Below the pieces are notes generated by a model that saw nothing but the letters and a program-made list of their open reading frames with translations, had not been told where the DNA came from and did not search any database. A stretch of 64,000 nucleotides of DNA from contig JAFEAF010000001.1 in the NCBI GenBank assembly GCA_018266555.1, positions 124,001 through 188,000 of the forward strand, given 5' to 3'. The position numbers and the translations under genes are program-made. Numbering within the stretch: the first letter of the stretch is position 1; each line of letters opens with the position of its first letter. The DNA comes from Bacteroidota bacterium (GTDB lineage: Bacteria; Bacteroidota; Bacteroidia; Chitinophagales; Chitinophagaceae). Of this stretch, positions 54,187 to 63,526 are shown piece by piece.

Positions 54187-54537
54187 ACACAGATGTTTTT
54201 AAAGTTTCAAAAATGAATTACAGGTTTCCAGCAGGTACCGGATCATTACGAAACAATAAAGGGTCTGTGATTTAAATAAGGTTGGATTGTTCTAATGCAA
54301 AGATAAACAAAGTTCAATAGGTAGGTTGTTTTTTTGCAAAAAAGTATCCCCAACCGGAGATTTACGATAGCATGTCATTTTGCATAACGTAATTAATTCG
54401 TTACCTGCCTTTTAAAAGAGTGAAAATATTAATGCCCTTTACCCACTTGAAAAAATCAGATTTTAAATAAAAACAGGAAGATGGTTTTTATAGTCTCTTT
54501 TTCCGTTGATTGTATCTTTATTAAAAGAATAGAATTG
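54187..54537. other. Leader of the small membrane-protein gene and upstream spacer
   Basis: About 350 bases without another supportable gene. The left ~110 bases would be the 5' leader of the minus-strand small gene. The right part, from 54306, is AT-rich and should hold the promoter of the rightward gene starting at 54538, though no exact -7 element was found for it. Confidence 0.45.
54298..54305 (-). promoter_or_regulatory. Bacteroidota -7 promoter element for the small membrane-protein gene
   Basis: Minus-strand TATCTTTG, exact TAnnTTTG, 111 bases before the ATG at 54186. No clear -33 element at 17-23 bases upstream. Confidence 0.5.
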
Positions 54538-55479
54538 ATGCGTAACAATTTTGCCATTCTATTTTTATTAATCTTCAGGTTTGCTGGCTTAGGGCAAACC
54601 CAATCATCAGTAATTGATTCTTTTCGGATTTATGGTGACATAAAAATCACAATAGACAAGCCTGGAGCTTTTTCATCACATGAAAAAACGATTGTCACCT
54701 TTTATGCATTACCTAATGGGAACAGCACAGACCAGACTATGGGCAAAAAAAATATCGAAGGAGGCGACTGGCATTTTGAAATTCAACATATCAAGGCACA
54801 AACAACATTTATAAGGAGGCAATTACGAAGAGAAAACTTTGTCGTTATTTATTTGGAAAATAATTACAAAAGCTGGCCTTTATGGAAACAAAAACATCCT
54901 GAATTTCCCCAATTACTTCCGCACCTGGTAGATTCTTTATCAGGGTTGATACATACTAAGAAAACGAATATTTTTTTAAATGGTCATAGTGGCGGAGGAA
55001 GTTTTATTTTCGGCTACCTGGATGGAGTGAAAAAAATACCTTCTGTAGTTAAACGGATAAGTTTTCTCGATAGTGATTATGGATATGACAGCAGCTATTA
55101 TCCAAAAATTAAAGAATGGTTGCAACATGTGAACGGTTCGGCTTTAAATGTATTTGCCTACAATGACAGTGTTGCTTTATACAATGGTAAACCATTTGTA
55201 TCTCCCACCGGGGGAACCTGGTACAGGAGCCATCTGTTCTTGCAGCAATTGCAAAAGGATTTTTCTTTTTCTGAAATCGGTAATGATAGCCTGATTGTTT
55301 ATAAAAGCAATGATCGCCGTATTCAATTTTATTTTAAAACAAACCCTGACCGGAAAATTTTCCATACTACACAGGTAGAACTGAATGGTTTCATTCATTC
55401 TGTACTTTGCGGTACAAAATTCGATTCAAAGAAGTATAAATATTATTCAGCGAGAGCCTACAATGATTTAATTGAATAA
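54538..55479 (+). CDS. Exported alpha/beta-hydrolase-like protein
   Basis: A 313-residue protein from ATG 54538, which starts a proper signal peptide (MRNNFAILFLLIFRFAGLGQ); the frame is open upstream to 54481. The nucleophile elbow NIFLNGHSGGGSFIFGYL (GHSGG) follows a strand, with a candidate acid in SFLDSDYGYDSSYY and a candidate His in LNGFIHSVLCG, in the right order for a Ser-His-Asp hydrolase. The N-terminal part shows TFYALPNGNSTDQTMGKK, as in some esterase-like proteins. Substrate unknown. Confidence 0.75.
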   Translation: MRNNFAILFLLIFRFAGLGQTQSSVIDSFRIYGDIKITIDKPGAFSSHEKTIVTFYALPNGNSTDQTMGKKNIEGGDWHFEIQHIKAQTTFIRRQLRRENFVVIYLENNYKSWPLWKQKHPEFPQLLPHLVDSLSGLIHTKKTNIFLNGHSGGGSFIFGYLDGVKKIPSVVKRISFLDSDYGYDSSYYPKIKEWLQHVNGSALNVFAYNDSVALYNGKPFVSPTGGTWYRSHLFLQQLQKDFSFSEIGNDSLIVYKSNDRRIQFYFKTNPDRKIFHTTQVELNGFIHSVLCGTKFDSKKYKYYSARAYNDLIE

Positions 55480-55484
55480 TGTTT

Positions 55485-56264
55485 TTAAAATTCGTAATCC
55501 ACACCACTTTTTAATGTATACGTAGTTTCAGGAGCCGAGCCTGCAGGAAACCTGTCGTGCAGGTAATTCCACAAAAGCGAAAAACGGAAATGCTTTCCAA
55601 ATTTCACTTTCACAGTAGCCTGGTTAAGCACCCTCCAGTCACTGATTTTATTTACCAGCGGTTGGTAATAGGTTGTACTTATAATTTCAATTCCGTTTTG
55701 AGGAGTGATTGTAAAAGAAATATAACTGCTGTTTCGGATATCATTATGCATGATTTGCGGTGTAGTATTCTCCCGTTCTCTTTCATACATGAGCAGGGTA
55801 GCCGCATAAAGCCGGAATAATTTAGTTGAAAATATTTTAAACCGGGGGCCGGTCCCCACTAAAAAACGGGACCGGATCTGCGTGATAAGATTATTTTGCA
55901 ATTGTGTGAAAGCTTCCCATCGTAACCAGGGGTTCAATTTGTGGTTATATCTGAAATGTACTATACTGTTATTAACGAAATTCTGAGTGCCACCTTTTTG
56001 AAATCCATAACTTGTCAGCAGTAGCCATAAATCTGTATTCTTTTTATTTTTATATTGTATATGATTATCTAATTCGATATCCACAATTTGCTTAACACTT
56101 TGGTTTAAAGAAAAACTCACCCCTGCATTTCCCATCCATCCTGTAGTATCTGATTGCATTCGGGCACTTTCAACATTCACTATCTGGGCAAAACAGGTAT
56201 TCATTCCTCCCAACAACACAAATAAACTGATACAAAATACTATGGATGGTTTCATATTTAACAT
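55485..56264 (-). CDS. Exported DUF481-like outer-membrane protein
   Basis: A 259-residue protein with signal peptide (ending NTCFAQ; ATG at 56255 is an equally good start) and repeated amphipathic beta strands: GNAGVSFSLNQSVKQIVDIELDNHIQYKNKKNTDLWLLLTSYGF in segments, WLRWEAFTQLQNN, RFLVGTGPRFKIF, LYAATLLMYERERE and the final strand TYTLKSGVDYEF. Pattern and length fit DUF481 outer-membrane barrels. Converges with the hydrolase-like gene (5-base gap). Function unknown. Confidence 0.8.
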   Translation of the reverse strand: MLNMKPSIVFCISLFVLLGGMNTCFAQIVNVESARMQSDTTGWMGNAGVSFSLNQSVKQIVDIELDNHIQYKNKKNTDLWLLLTSYGFQKGGTQNFVNNSIVHFRYNHKLNPWLRWEAFTQLQNNLITQIRSRFLVGTGPRFKIFSTKLFRLYAATLLMYERERENTTPQIMHNDIRNSSYISFTITPQNGIEIISTTYYQPLVNKISDWRVLNQATVKVKFGKHFRFSLLWNYLHDRFPAGSAPETTYTLKSGVDYEF

Positions 56265-56431
56265 TTGATCATATTAAGTTGTTTATACAGATTCTTAATA
56301 AAATATTCATGACAGCACTGCAATATCCTGAAGTCATTTTGTAGCAATTAAGTTTATATTACTTTAAAAGAACACAGATTAAATACGGGCAGTCTTGTAA
56401 TATTCATATCTTTTGATTTATAAAGCCAAGA

Positions 56432-56467
56432 TTAAAATAAAAGCGATACAAGATCAATTGCATCGCT
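56432..56467 (-). terminator. Probable weak terminator after the small lipoprotein gene
   Basis: AGCGAT (56442-56447) can pair with ATCGCT (56462-56467); on the minus strand the stem is followed by TTTTATTTT. It lies about 60 bases after the stop of the lipoprotein gene. The stem is short, so confidence is low. Confidence 0.35.
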
Positions 56468-56528
56468 CTAAAAGGTTAATTGCATATATACTAATATTTC
56501 CCTAATTCTTTGTTGATGGGTACTCTAT

Positions 56529-56738
56529 CTATATATATTGTATTGTCCGGTTCAACTTACCTTTCCCGTCAAAATGAAAATCTGTGAAATTCACATCAGC
56601 AAATTCATATTGTGAATTTTCAATTTGCATTTTGGTTCCGGATGTGTCCGTGTTGTCAGAAATGGATTCTCCTGGTTTTTTGATGCCACAGCTCAACAAT
56701 ACTAAACAGACGGAAACGATGAAAAGAAGATTTCTCAT
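56529..56738 (-). CDS. Small lipoprotein, unknown function
   Basis: A 69-residue protein with a lipoprotein signal (MRNLLFIVSVCLVLLSC, C17) followed by GIKKPGESISDNTDTSG and a short beta-like tail (QYEFADVNFTDFHFDGKGKLNRTIQYI). The classical LLSC lipobox and ATG start make it credible despite its size. No family recognised. Confidence 0.65.
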   Translation of the reverse strand: MRNLLFIVSVCLVLLSCGIKKPGESISDNTDTSGTKMQIENSQYEFADVNFTDFHFDGKGKLNRTIQYI

Positions 56739-56943
56739 AATTATAAGTTTATCCTTAAATAAAAAGAATTTGGAGTGCGGCTTATGGTATTAATAGGGGC
56801 AAAAGCTTTGGAAAGCTATGGATTTTAGTGCAAATCACAAACTGAAATTTTATGATATGTTATTTTTCATTTGAAATACCATAACATTAGCCTGACACGG
56901 GCATCCGCAAATAGAGTTACCTTTAGAAATAAATTCAAGCAAT

Positions 56944-57456
56944 ATGATAAATAAATTATTTTTTACAGTTGTCAGTCTTTTTATTCTATCAGCCTGTAAC
57001 AATTCCGGGAAGGGATCCAATAATGGAAAAGATACCATGAATAAAATGATGAGTGATACATCACATACCATGAGTATGAATAATACCACTGTTCCTGATG
57101 AACCGGCTGTTCCGGAAGGCGCTAAAGTATTTTTTAAAAATCTCAAAAACGGAGCAAGTATCAATTCTCCATTTAAAGTTGAGATGGGAGTTGATAAAAT
57201 GAAAGTAGAAGCAATCGGGCCTGTGGTGGCGGGAAGTGGTCATTTCCACATTTTTATTGATGCTGAGGATTCATTGGCATGGGGTACAGTAGTGCCCACT
57301 GACTCTTTGCATCATCATTATGGTAAAGGACAAACCGAAACAGAACTTACTCTATCCCCCGGAAAACACAAACTGACATTACAGTTTGCAGATGGCATTC
57401 ACAGGTCATACGGTAGTAAACTGGCAACTACGGTAACCGTAAATGTGAAGAAATAA
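56944..57456 (+). CDS. DUF4399 lipoprotein
   Basis: A 170-residue lipoprotein (LFILSACNNSGKGS lipobox, C19) with a Met/Ser/Thr-rich linker and a C-terminal DUF4399 domain: VFFKNLKNGASINSPFKVEMGV, GSGHFHIFIDAE, HHHYGKGQTETELTLSPGKHKLTLQFADGIH in segments. The conserved HFHI and HHHYGKGQTE histidines suggest metal binding (inference). Converges directly with the dienelactone-hydrolase gene. Confidence 0.9.
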   Translation: MINKLFFTVVSLFILSACNNSGKGSNNGKDTMNKMMSDTSHTMSMNNTTVPDEPAVPEGAKVFFKNLKNGASINSPFKVEMGVDKMKVEAIGPVVAGSGHFHIFIDAEDSLAWGTVVPTDSLHHHYGKGQTETELTLSPGKHKLTLQFADGIHRSYGSKLATTVTVNVKK

Positions 57457-58308
57457 TTACTTCAGATAAGTTTTAAAAAATTCAAGTGTCCGCTGCCAGG
57501 CCAGCCTGGCGGCGGTTTCATCATAGCGGGTAGGGGCGGTATCATTAAAAAAGGCATGATTGGCTCCTTCATATAAGTATATTTCATACCGGATCTTATA
57601 TTTATTCAACGCCTCTTTATAGGCAGCAATGCCTGCGTTAATTCTTTCGTCAAGGCTTCCATAGTGGAGCTGAACTGCAGCTTTTATTCTTGCTACATCA
57701 TCCTCCATAGGTTGCCTTCCATAAAAGGCTACTGTTGCTTTTAATGATGGAACATTTGTTGCCAACTCATTCGCCATAGCACCACCCCAGCAAAATCCTA
57801 CACATCCCCATGTTCCAGTGCAATCTTTACGGGTGGCTAAATAATCAAAAGCCATCATAAAGTTTTGCAGACTTTCATTTTGTTCTAATTGTTGAAATTT
57901 TGCTCTTGCATCCTCTTCATTTGCGGGAGTGCCGCCAAACGGAGAAAGTGCATTTGGCGCTATAGTAAGGTATCCGGCATTTGCAACCCTGCGGGTAACA
58001 TCTTCTATGTGTGCATTCAATCCCCGGTTTTCGTGAATCACAACTATGGCAGCATATTTTTTTTCTTCTTTAGGCCGTGCTAAGTATGCCTGCATATCAC
58101 CATTAACACCGGCGTAAGTAATGCGCTCTGTAAAAAGATCATCACTCTTGGTAACTGATGCCTGCGCATAGTTTACTTCTATCAAAGGGAGTATGGCCAT
58201 GGCTGCGGCTGTACCGCCGGTAAGCAAAGCAAGTCTTTGTAAAAATTCCTGGCGACTTAATGGCGTATGGGTGTACTCATCATAAAGTTTAATAATGCGT
58301 TGATCCAT
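57457..58308 (-). CDS. Dienelactone-hydrolase-family protein, probably Tat-exported
   Basis: A 283-residue alpha/beta hydrolase. N-terminal SRQEFLQRLALLTGGTAAAMAILPLI is a Tat-like signal (R-x-x-F-L, not twin-Arg in strict form) ending near NYAQA. The DLH catalytic triad is readable: Cys in GFCWGGAMANELA, Asp in YGSLDERINAG and His in YEGANHAFFND. VVIHENRGLNAHIEDVTRR is the oxyanion region. Relatives cleave dienelactone or related esters; the true substrate here is unknown. Confidence 0.93.
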   Translation of the reverse strand: MDQRIIKLYDEYTHTPLSRQEFLQRLALLTGGTAAAMAILPLIEVNYAQASVTKSDDLFTERITYAGVNGDMQAYLARPKEEKKYAAIVVIHENRGLNAHIEDVTRRVANAGYLTIAPNALSPFGGTPANEEDARAKFQQLEQNESLQNFMMAFDYLATRKDCTGTWGCVGFCWGGAMANELATNVPSLKATVAFYGRQPMEDDVARIKAAVQLHYGSLDERINAGIAAYKEALNKYKIRYEIYLYEGANHAFFNDTAPTRYDETAARLAWQRTLEFFKTYLK

Positions 58309-58525
58309 ATAAATGGTTTTGTATTGACATGAAAGTTACAAAATAGGCTTATGTTGCCATTAATATCATTGATAAATATTGGAGCTGACTTTTATCTTAG
58401 CGGAGTACAGAATTTTTTTTCATAATAATTCCATAAAAGAAGGGAAGTGCATACAACTATGGCATAATAATCGAGTCTTACACTTAGTTATCAAGCCCGT
58501 TTTTTAAACCGTAAATACATTTACT

Positions 58526-59821
58526 ATGAAACGAATTTTAAAAATTTCAATCATAGCGCTGAGCATAATGCTCCTGAACCCGTTTCGGAATACCGCTTCA
58601 GCTCAGTTTTCAGCCAGTATTTCATTTCAAACATTTTATGATGACCTTAGTCCATACGGCCAGTGGATAGATTATCCAGATTATGGATATGTATGGAACC
58701 CTAATGTAGGTGCCGGTTTTCGCCCATATAGCACTATGGGACATTGGGAATATTCTAATGAATATGAATGGATATGGGTTTCTGACTACGAATGGGGATG
58801 GGCTCCGTTCCATTATGGACGATGGTTTTATGACTCTTTTTATGGATGGCTTTGGTTGCCAGGATATGATTGGTCTCCTGCCTGGGTAGCCTGGAGAAGT
58901 GGTGGGGATTTTTATGGCTGGGCACCATTACGACCCGGCTTTGATATCAGGATATCAATTGGAAGTTATGCACCTCCTGTTGATTACTGGTGCTTTGCTC
59001 CGAGACGTTATATTACATCACCTCGTATTTATGATTATTGTTTAAGCCCTAGACGGAATATAACCATAATAAATAATACAACGATTATAAATAATTATAA
59101 TTTCTATGGGGGACGCAGCCGTAACATCTTTATTAATGGCCCTCACCGGCAGGAAGTGGAACATTATACACATCAACGTATCATGCCGGTCTTCTTTCGT
59201 AATTCTGATCGCCCGGGGAGAACAGAATTTAGAGATAATTCTATTTCGATGTATCGTCCGGCAGTGTTGCAAAATAATAACAGTAATATAGCACCCCGCA
59301 GTTTTGATCGTTTTAATAACAGCCCGCAGAATGATAATAGAATCAGAAAGGAAGATAATGCCTATGATCGTGGAAATAATTTACCACAGCGCAGCAACAG
59401 GGGTGATAATAATAGTTTAAGACAGGATAACAATAATCGTTGGGACAACAGAATTGACAGGAAGCCTCTTGAACAACAAACAAATAATCTTCCTCAACGA
59501 AACGATCAAAATCAAGCAAACCCATTTGAACGGAGGCAACAACAATCACAAATTGATAACCTAAACCCGGATCGTCGGAATTTTGAGAGGAACAATAACC
59601 GGACAGATAATACTAACAGAAGCCCCAATTTATTTGAACGGAGGCAACAGTCAACCCAGGATAATATCAGGAATTTCAATAATAGGAATTTTGGAAACCG
59701 GAGCAATGATCAATCCAGACAAATGAACCAGCCTCGTATATTTGAACGACATGATGAGGGGAATCGTGGACAAGGAAGCGGAAATTTTAACAGAGGTGGA
59801 TGGGGAAGAAGAAAAGGGTAA
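58526..59821 (+). CDS. DUF6600/YXWXP-type exported protein with N/R/Q-rich tail
   Basis: A 431-residue protein with signal peptide (to ASAQ) and an N-terminal aromatic-rich domain (about 35-165) full of Y/W-x-W repeats: FYDDLSPYGQWIDYPDYGYVW, HWEYSNEYEWIWVSDYEWGWAPFHYGRW in pieces, YGWLWLPGYDWSPAWVAWR. From about residue 200 to the end the protein is disordered-looking and rich in Asn, Arg, Gln and Asp with FERRQQ-type repeats. A strong terminator follows. Likely a cell-surface or extracellular matrix protein; function unknown. Confidence 0.85.
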   Translation: MKRILKISIIALSIMLLNPFRNTASAQFSASISFQTFYDDLSPYGQWIDYPDYGYVWNPNVGAGFRPYSTMGHWEYSNEYEWIWVSDYEWGWAPFHYGRWFYDSFYGWLWLPGYDWSPAWVAWRSGGDFYGWAPLRPGFDIRISIGSYAPPVDYWCFAPRRYITSPRIYDYCLSPRRNITIINNTTIINNYNFYGGRSRNIFINGPHRQEVEHYTHQRIMPVFFRNSDRPGRTEFRDNSISMYRPAVLQNNNSNIAPRSFDRFNNSPQNDNRIRKEDNAYDRGNNLPQRSNRGDNNSLRQDNNNRWDNRIDRKPLEQQTNNLPQRNDQNQANPFERRQQQSQIDNLNPDRRNFERNNNRTDNTNRSPNLFERRQQSTQDNIRNFNNRNFGNRSNDQSRQMNQPRIFERHDEGNRGQGSGNFNRGGWGRRKG

Positions 59822-59849
59822 ATATTTCGGGTTCTTCACAATATATACA

Positions 59850-59877
59850 GGCTCGCCTTTTTGGCGAGCCTTTTTTT
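59850..59877 (+). terminator. Strong intrinsic terminator after the DUF6600 gene
   Basis: GGCTCGCC (59850-59857) and GGCGAGCC (59863-59870) form a perfect 8-bp GC-rich stem with a five-base T loop, followed by seven T. It stands 28 bases after the stop codon. Confidence 0.92.
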
Positions 59878-59937
59878 CAATCCGATTTATTTTAAATTCA
59901 GATGAAAATACTTTTAGAGGTTAAGTTTGAGCTATTA

Positions 59938-60165
59938 TTAGAAGTTGATCCTATTATTTTCATCTTTAATGCCCTGCTGTTTTATTTCAATGATTGGCTC
60001 AGCCACAAGAAATTCAGGTTTTTCACCAAACTGCTGAATTAAATTACTATATTTTATTTTCAATGCTCTTTTGAAACTGCCGAGATAGCCGGGCTTTGAG
60101 ATGCGGCCTAATTCAAGAGGAATGGATTCGATGAGATCGTTGCCTAAATACATCATTAAGTTCAT
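59938..60165 (-). CDS. Small conserved-looking cytoplasmic protein
   Basis: A 75-residue protein from ATG 60165; ATG codons at 60156 and 60153 are possible, and the frame is open to 60186. Sequence pieces MMYLGNDLIESIPLELGRISKPGYLGSF and KRALKIKYSNLIQQFGEKPEFLVAEPI form a compact amphipathic pattern without signal peptide or TM. It lies 128 bases downstream of dnaX on the same strand. I recognise no named domain, but the composition is that of a real soluble protein. Confidence 0.65.
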   Translation of the reverse strand: MNLMMYLGNDLIESIPLELGRISKPGYLGSFKRALKIKYSNLIQQFGEKPEFLVAEPIIEIKQQGIKDENNRINF

Positions 60166-60292
60166 GATACTGGATTGACAATACAAAACAACTTTGTTCT
60201 GCTATTATTGTCAATATCATATCTACTCAATTTTGGCAGTAAGATTACGGTTCGGGGTAGTACAGGAATTTTTCGCGGAAGATTGTAAAAAA

Positions 60293-62098
60293 TCAAAAGT
60301 CCAACTCCAGCCCGAGCCTGTCTTTCAATTCTTTCAGCAGGGGATATTGCTCGGCCATTTTTTGAAATTGCTGACGGGCCGTCAACGACACTTCATGAGT
60401 AACAACCTCTGCAGGGTTTTCTTCAATTATTACATTGTATTGAAGAAGCATATTTTGAAGATGCTGCTGCAAATAGGAGAAGAGCCTGTTGCGTTCCCGT
60501 TCTATGAATTTTTGTTCCAGGTTATTTGTGCAGACAACTTCAAATGAGTTTGCATCTTTTATACGAAGAAATGAACGTTCAAAACTTGGTACTGCAGGGT
60601 GCTTTGCGTGCTTTAAACTTTGAATATAATCACTCCAAGCTTTTTGTAAAAAATCCGGCTGCAGGGGATGATTGTTACTGCCATTGGCTTCTCCACCATT
60701 GTTTCGGAATTGTTTGCGGATTTTTTCAAGAGCCACCAGCTTTGAACCGGATGATGGATTCTTGGAAGCTGACAGGTGTGCATAGTCGGCAGTATCTTCC
60801 GTCACCAAAGTTTTTGAAGTATTTTCTTTAGTCCACAAACCGGATTCTATGGTCAATTTAACGCCGGGAGTTTTCCGTCTGGCATTTTCCGTTTCACCTT
60901 TCATCGTTTTGTTGAATGGCTTAATCACTGAAATGCGAAAAGTCAATGGAGCATCAACTATTTTTTTTTTGGAAAGGGTGTCTCCTTCCATAGTAAGTTC
61001 AATTGCCTGCTTTAGATAGCAGAGCTTGATAATTGCCAGTTCAACATGCAGTCTTTTATTTCGTGCAGCTTTGTAATTAATTTCTGCATCGTTTAATATA
61101 TTTAATGAACTGACCAGGAAAACGGGCGAAACTTTTTTTGCGATTTCAATATATTTATCTTTAAAACTTTCCACTACATCCAGCAGGCTTACTACTTTTT
61201 CGTCTTTACTCACCAACAGGTTACGGATAAATTCTGCAAACCCGTTCAGTACCAGGTCACCTTCGAACCCCTTACGGTTAATTTCATCAAAAAGCAACAT
61301 AGCCTCCGAAAGATTCTGCTGAAGCATATAATCTATCAGCTTGAAATAATACTCATCATCTAAAATATTAAGGTGTTCCAGTGTTGTATTGTAATTCAAC
61401 TCACCATTGGTAAAGCTTACAATTTTATCGAGTATACTCAAGGCATCCCTCATGCAGCCTTCACTTTTTTGTGCTATAACCTGTAAAGAGGCTTTGTCTG
61501 ATTTTATCTCTTCTTTATCGCATATTTCCCGGAGATGTTCTACTGTGTCATTAATACTGATTCGTTTGAAATCGAATATCTGGCACCGGCTGAGAATGGT
61601 TGGGAGTATTTTATGTTTTTCGGTAGTTGCTAAAATGAAAATTGCATAGGGCGGAGGTTCTTCTAATGTCTTTAAAAAAGCATTGAATGCTGAAGAACTC
61701 AACATGTGTACCTCATCGATCACATATACTTTGTATCGCCCGCTTTGAGGAACAAAACGAACCTGGTTCACCAGTTCCCTTATATCATCAACAGAATTAT
61801 TGGAAGCGGCATCCAGTTCAAAATAATTTAATGAAACACCATCATTAAACGCTTTACAGGAGTTACATTCATTACAGGCTTCACCATCTTTAGTAGGGTT
61901 TTCACAGTTAATGGTTTTAGCAAGAATGCGGGCACAGGTTGTTTTGCCAACGCCCCTTGGTCCGCAAAATAAAAATGCATGTGCCAGTTGATTATTCTTA
62001 ATGGCGTTTTTTAGGGTGGTGGTGATGTGTGATTGCCCCACAACGGTTGCAAAATCCTGTGGCCTGTATTTCCTCGCAGAAACAATAAATTTATCCAT
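60293..62098 (-). CDS. dnaX: DNA polymerase III subunit gamma/tau
   Basis: Clamp-loader ATPase of 601 residues from ATG 62098 (an ATG two codons upstream at 62104 is equivalent). It has the DnaX start FIVSARKYRPQDFATVVGQ, Walker A GPRGVGKTTCARILA, the four-cysteine zinc module (CENPTKDGEACNECNSC), Walker B VYVIDEVHMLSSSAFNAFLKTLEEPPP in parts, sensor 1 ILATTEKHKILPTILSRCQ and the SEGCMRDALSILDK sensor-2 region. The C-terminal ~220 residues are the variable tau-type tail. No frameshift site needed to explain the frame was noted. Confidence 0.97.
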   Translation of the reverse strand: MDKFIVSARKYRPQDFATVVGQSHITTTLKNAIKNNQLAHAFLFCGPRGVGKTTCARILAKTINCENPTKDGEACNECNSCKAFNDGVSLNYFELDAASNNSVDDIRELVNQVRFVPQSGRYKVYVIDEVHMLSSSAFNAFLKTLEEPPPYAIFILATTEKHKILPTILSRCQIFDFKRISINDTVEHLREICDKEEIKSDKASLQVIAQKSEGCMRDALSILDKIVSFTNGELNYNTTLEHLNILDDEYYFKLIDYMLQQNLSEAMLLFDEINRKGFEGDLVLNGFAEFIRNLLVSKDEKVVSLLDVVESFKDKYIEIAKKVSPVFLVSSLNILNDAEINYKAARNKRLHVELAIIKLCYLKQAIELTMEGDTLSKKKIVDAPLTFRISVIKPFNKTMKGETENARRKTPGVKLTIESGLWTKENTSKTLVTEDTADYAHLSASKNPSSGSKLVALEKIRKQFRNNGGEANGSNNHPLQPDFLQKAWSDYIQSLKHAKHPAVPSFERSFLRIKDANSFEVVCTNNLEQKFIERERNRLFSYLQQHLQNMLLQYNVIIEENPAEVVTHEVSLTARQQFQKMAEQYPLLKELKDRLGLELDF

Positions 62099-62162
62099 GG
62101 GCATGCAATTTAAGAAACCATCCTAATTACTTGGTAAAAGAAAATTATTGTGAATAAATTTT

Positions 62163-63377
62163 TTAAAGCAAAACCGGATGAGGTTTGAATTCTTTGGTTC
62201 TGTCAAACAAATAACGATAAGTGGTAAGCATCCTGCTTCTATAGGTACCAAGCGCTTCGGCTACATTGATCATTTTGGGGTTGAATTCCCCGATCCACTG
62301 CATTTCATAATCGTCATAAATTGATTTCCCAATCTTATATTCCCCGTTTTCAATATATACACCCTGTATTATTTTGGCGCCTTCAATAATCATGTAGCTG
62401 TCAACACCTTTCCCCTGGAATTCCGGTACCACACCGAATACAAGGCCAGTAAATTTTTTATTCTTTATGGTCATCTTTATCCAAAGGAATTTCAACTTAT
62501 TCCACAAATCAAATTTCCCGTTTAAATATTTGAACCATTGATTCAGATCGGGGAGGTTGATCCAGATGGCAACCGGTTCGCCTTTATAATATACAAACCA
62601 GTTAATGCGTTCGTCAAGCACCGGTTTCATTTTTTGAAACATTTTGAAAACCACTTTTTCTTCTAATTGCTTCATGCCGCCGTGCCCGGCCCAGGCTTTA
62701 TTATAAACCGTCGTAAAATCCTTTGCAAATTTCCCCAATTGATTTTTCTTGAGATGAGCGGAACTGAAGTTTGGATCCTTAGCACATTCTGCATGACGAT
62801 CAAAAAATTTTTGTTGTATCCTGTCTTTTACTTTTAATGCAAAGCATACCTGGTTGAAAAAATTTTTAAATCCATAGTTCTCAAACAATTGCTGGTAGTA
62901 AGGGGCATTAAAGTTCATACAATACATCGGTGGTATTTCAGTGCCCTTAACCACCAGTCCCCACCATCGGTCTCTTTCTCCAAAATTGATTGGTCCGTCC
63001 ATTGCCTGCATTCCCTGTTGTATCAGCCAGTGTTTAGCTACATCAAACAGCATGTCTGCTGCATTTTGATTATTAATGCAATCAAAAAAACCAATACCGC
63101 CTACAGGTATATCATCCCCTTTGTTTTTGTATTTTTTGTTAGTAAAAGCGGCAATACGGCCAATTAATTTACCTCCTGGGGTTAACGAAGAATCGTCTAT
63201 TAATATCCAACGGATAGCTTTACCAAAGCGGAAAGATTTATTCTTCCGGGGGTCAAACACTTCATTGATATCTTTATCCAGTGGGCGGATATAGGCAGGG
63301 TTATTGAGGTTAATTTCAAGATTTACTTCTAAAAAAAGCTGCTCCTGTTTTTTACTTCTGACCTCAATCAATTGCAT
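62163..63377 (-). CDS. GNAT-like protein of unknown function
   Basis: A 404-residue cytoplasmic protein found (from memory of the sequence type) as a conserved hypothetical in Bacteroidota. The pattern suggests two GNAT-like halves: KLIGRIAAFTNKKYKNK...GGIGFFDCINNQNAADMLFDVAKHWLIQQGM and, later, LVFGVVPEFQGKGVDSYMIIEGAKII, where PEFQGKGV looks like an acetyl-CoA loop. GPINFGERDRWWGLVV is another striking conserved-looking stretch. An exact -7 element ends four bases before the ATG, and the gene diverges from atpD. The acceptor is unknown. Confidence 0.8.
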   Translation of the reverse strand: MQLIEVRSKKQEQLFLEVNLEINLNNPAYIRPLDKDINEVFDPRKNKSFRFGKAIRWILIDDSSLTPGGKLIGRIAAFTNKKYKNKGDDIPVGGIGFFDCINNQNAADMLFDVAKHWLIQQGMQAMDGPINFGERDRWWGLVVKGTEIPPMYCMNFNAPYYQQLFENYGFKNFFNQVCFALKVKDRIQQKFFDRHAECAKDPNFSSAHLKKNQLGKFAKDFTTVYNKAWAGHGGMKQLEEKVVFKMFQKMKPVLDERINWFVYYKGEPVAIWINLPDLNQWFKYLNGKFDLWNKLKFLWIKMTIKNKKFTGLVFGVVPEFQGKGVDSYMIIEGAKIIQGVYIENGEYKIGKSIYDDYEMQWIGEFNPKMINVAEALGTYRSRMLTTYRYLFDRTKEFKPHPVLL

Positions 63378-63381
63378 TTGG

Positions 63382-63389
63382 CAAAAATA
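63382..63389 (-). promoter_or_regulatory. Bacteroidota -7 promoter element for the GNAT-like gene
   Basis: Minus-strand TATTTTTG, exact TAnnTTTG, four bases before the ATG at 63377, implying a leaderless or very short-leader message. No exact -33 element is seen. Confidence 0.5.
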
Positions 63390-63526
63390 ATAAAGTTATT
63401 GTCGTAAGAATTTGATTCGTAATTATTAAAAGTATCAGAATACCATTGTCGCTTTATAATACAAGACAAAATTTTTATAACTCCTAATAATCTCTTTTCC
63501 ACATCAAAAAATCAGGTTATTTTCTA

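Noticed and set aside
54010-54216. Plus-strand 68-codon frame rich in Ser/Asn
   Set aside because: Low-complexity composition without signal or domain; it is the antisense of the hydrophobic minus-strand peptide gene, which has its own promoter and terminator.
60293-62104. Programmed frameshift in dnaX
   Set aside because: No slippery A-run followed by a hairpin was evident in the region where E. coli makes gamma, and the full-length frame is continuous.
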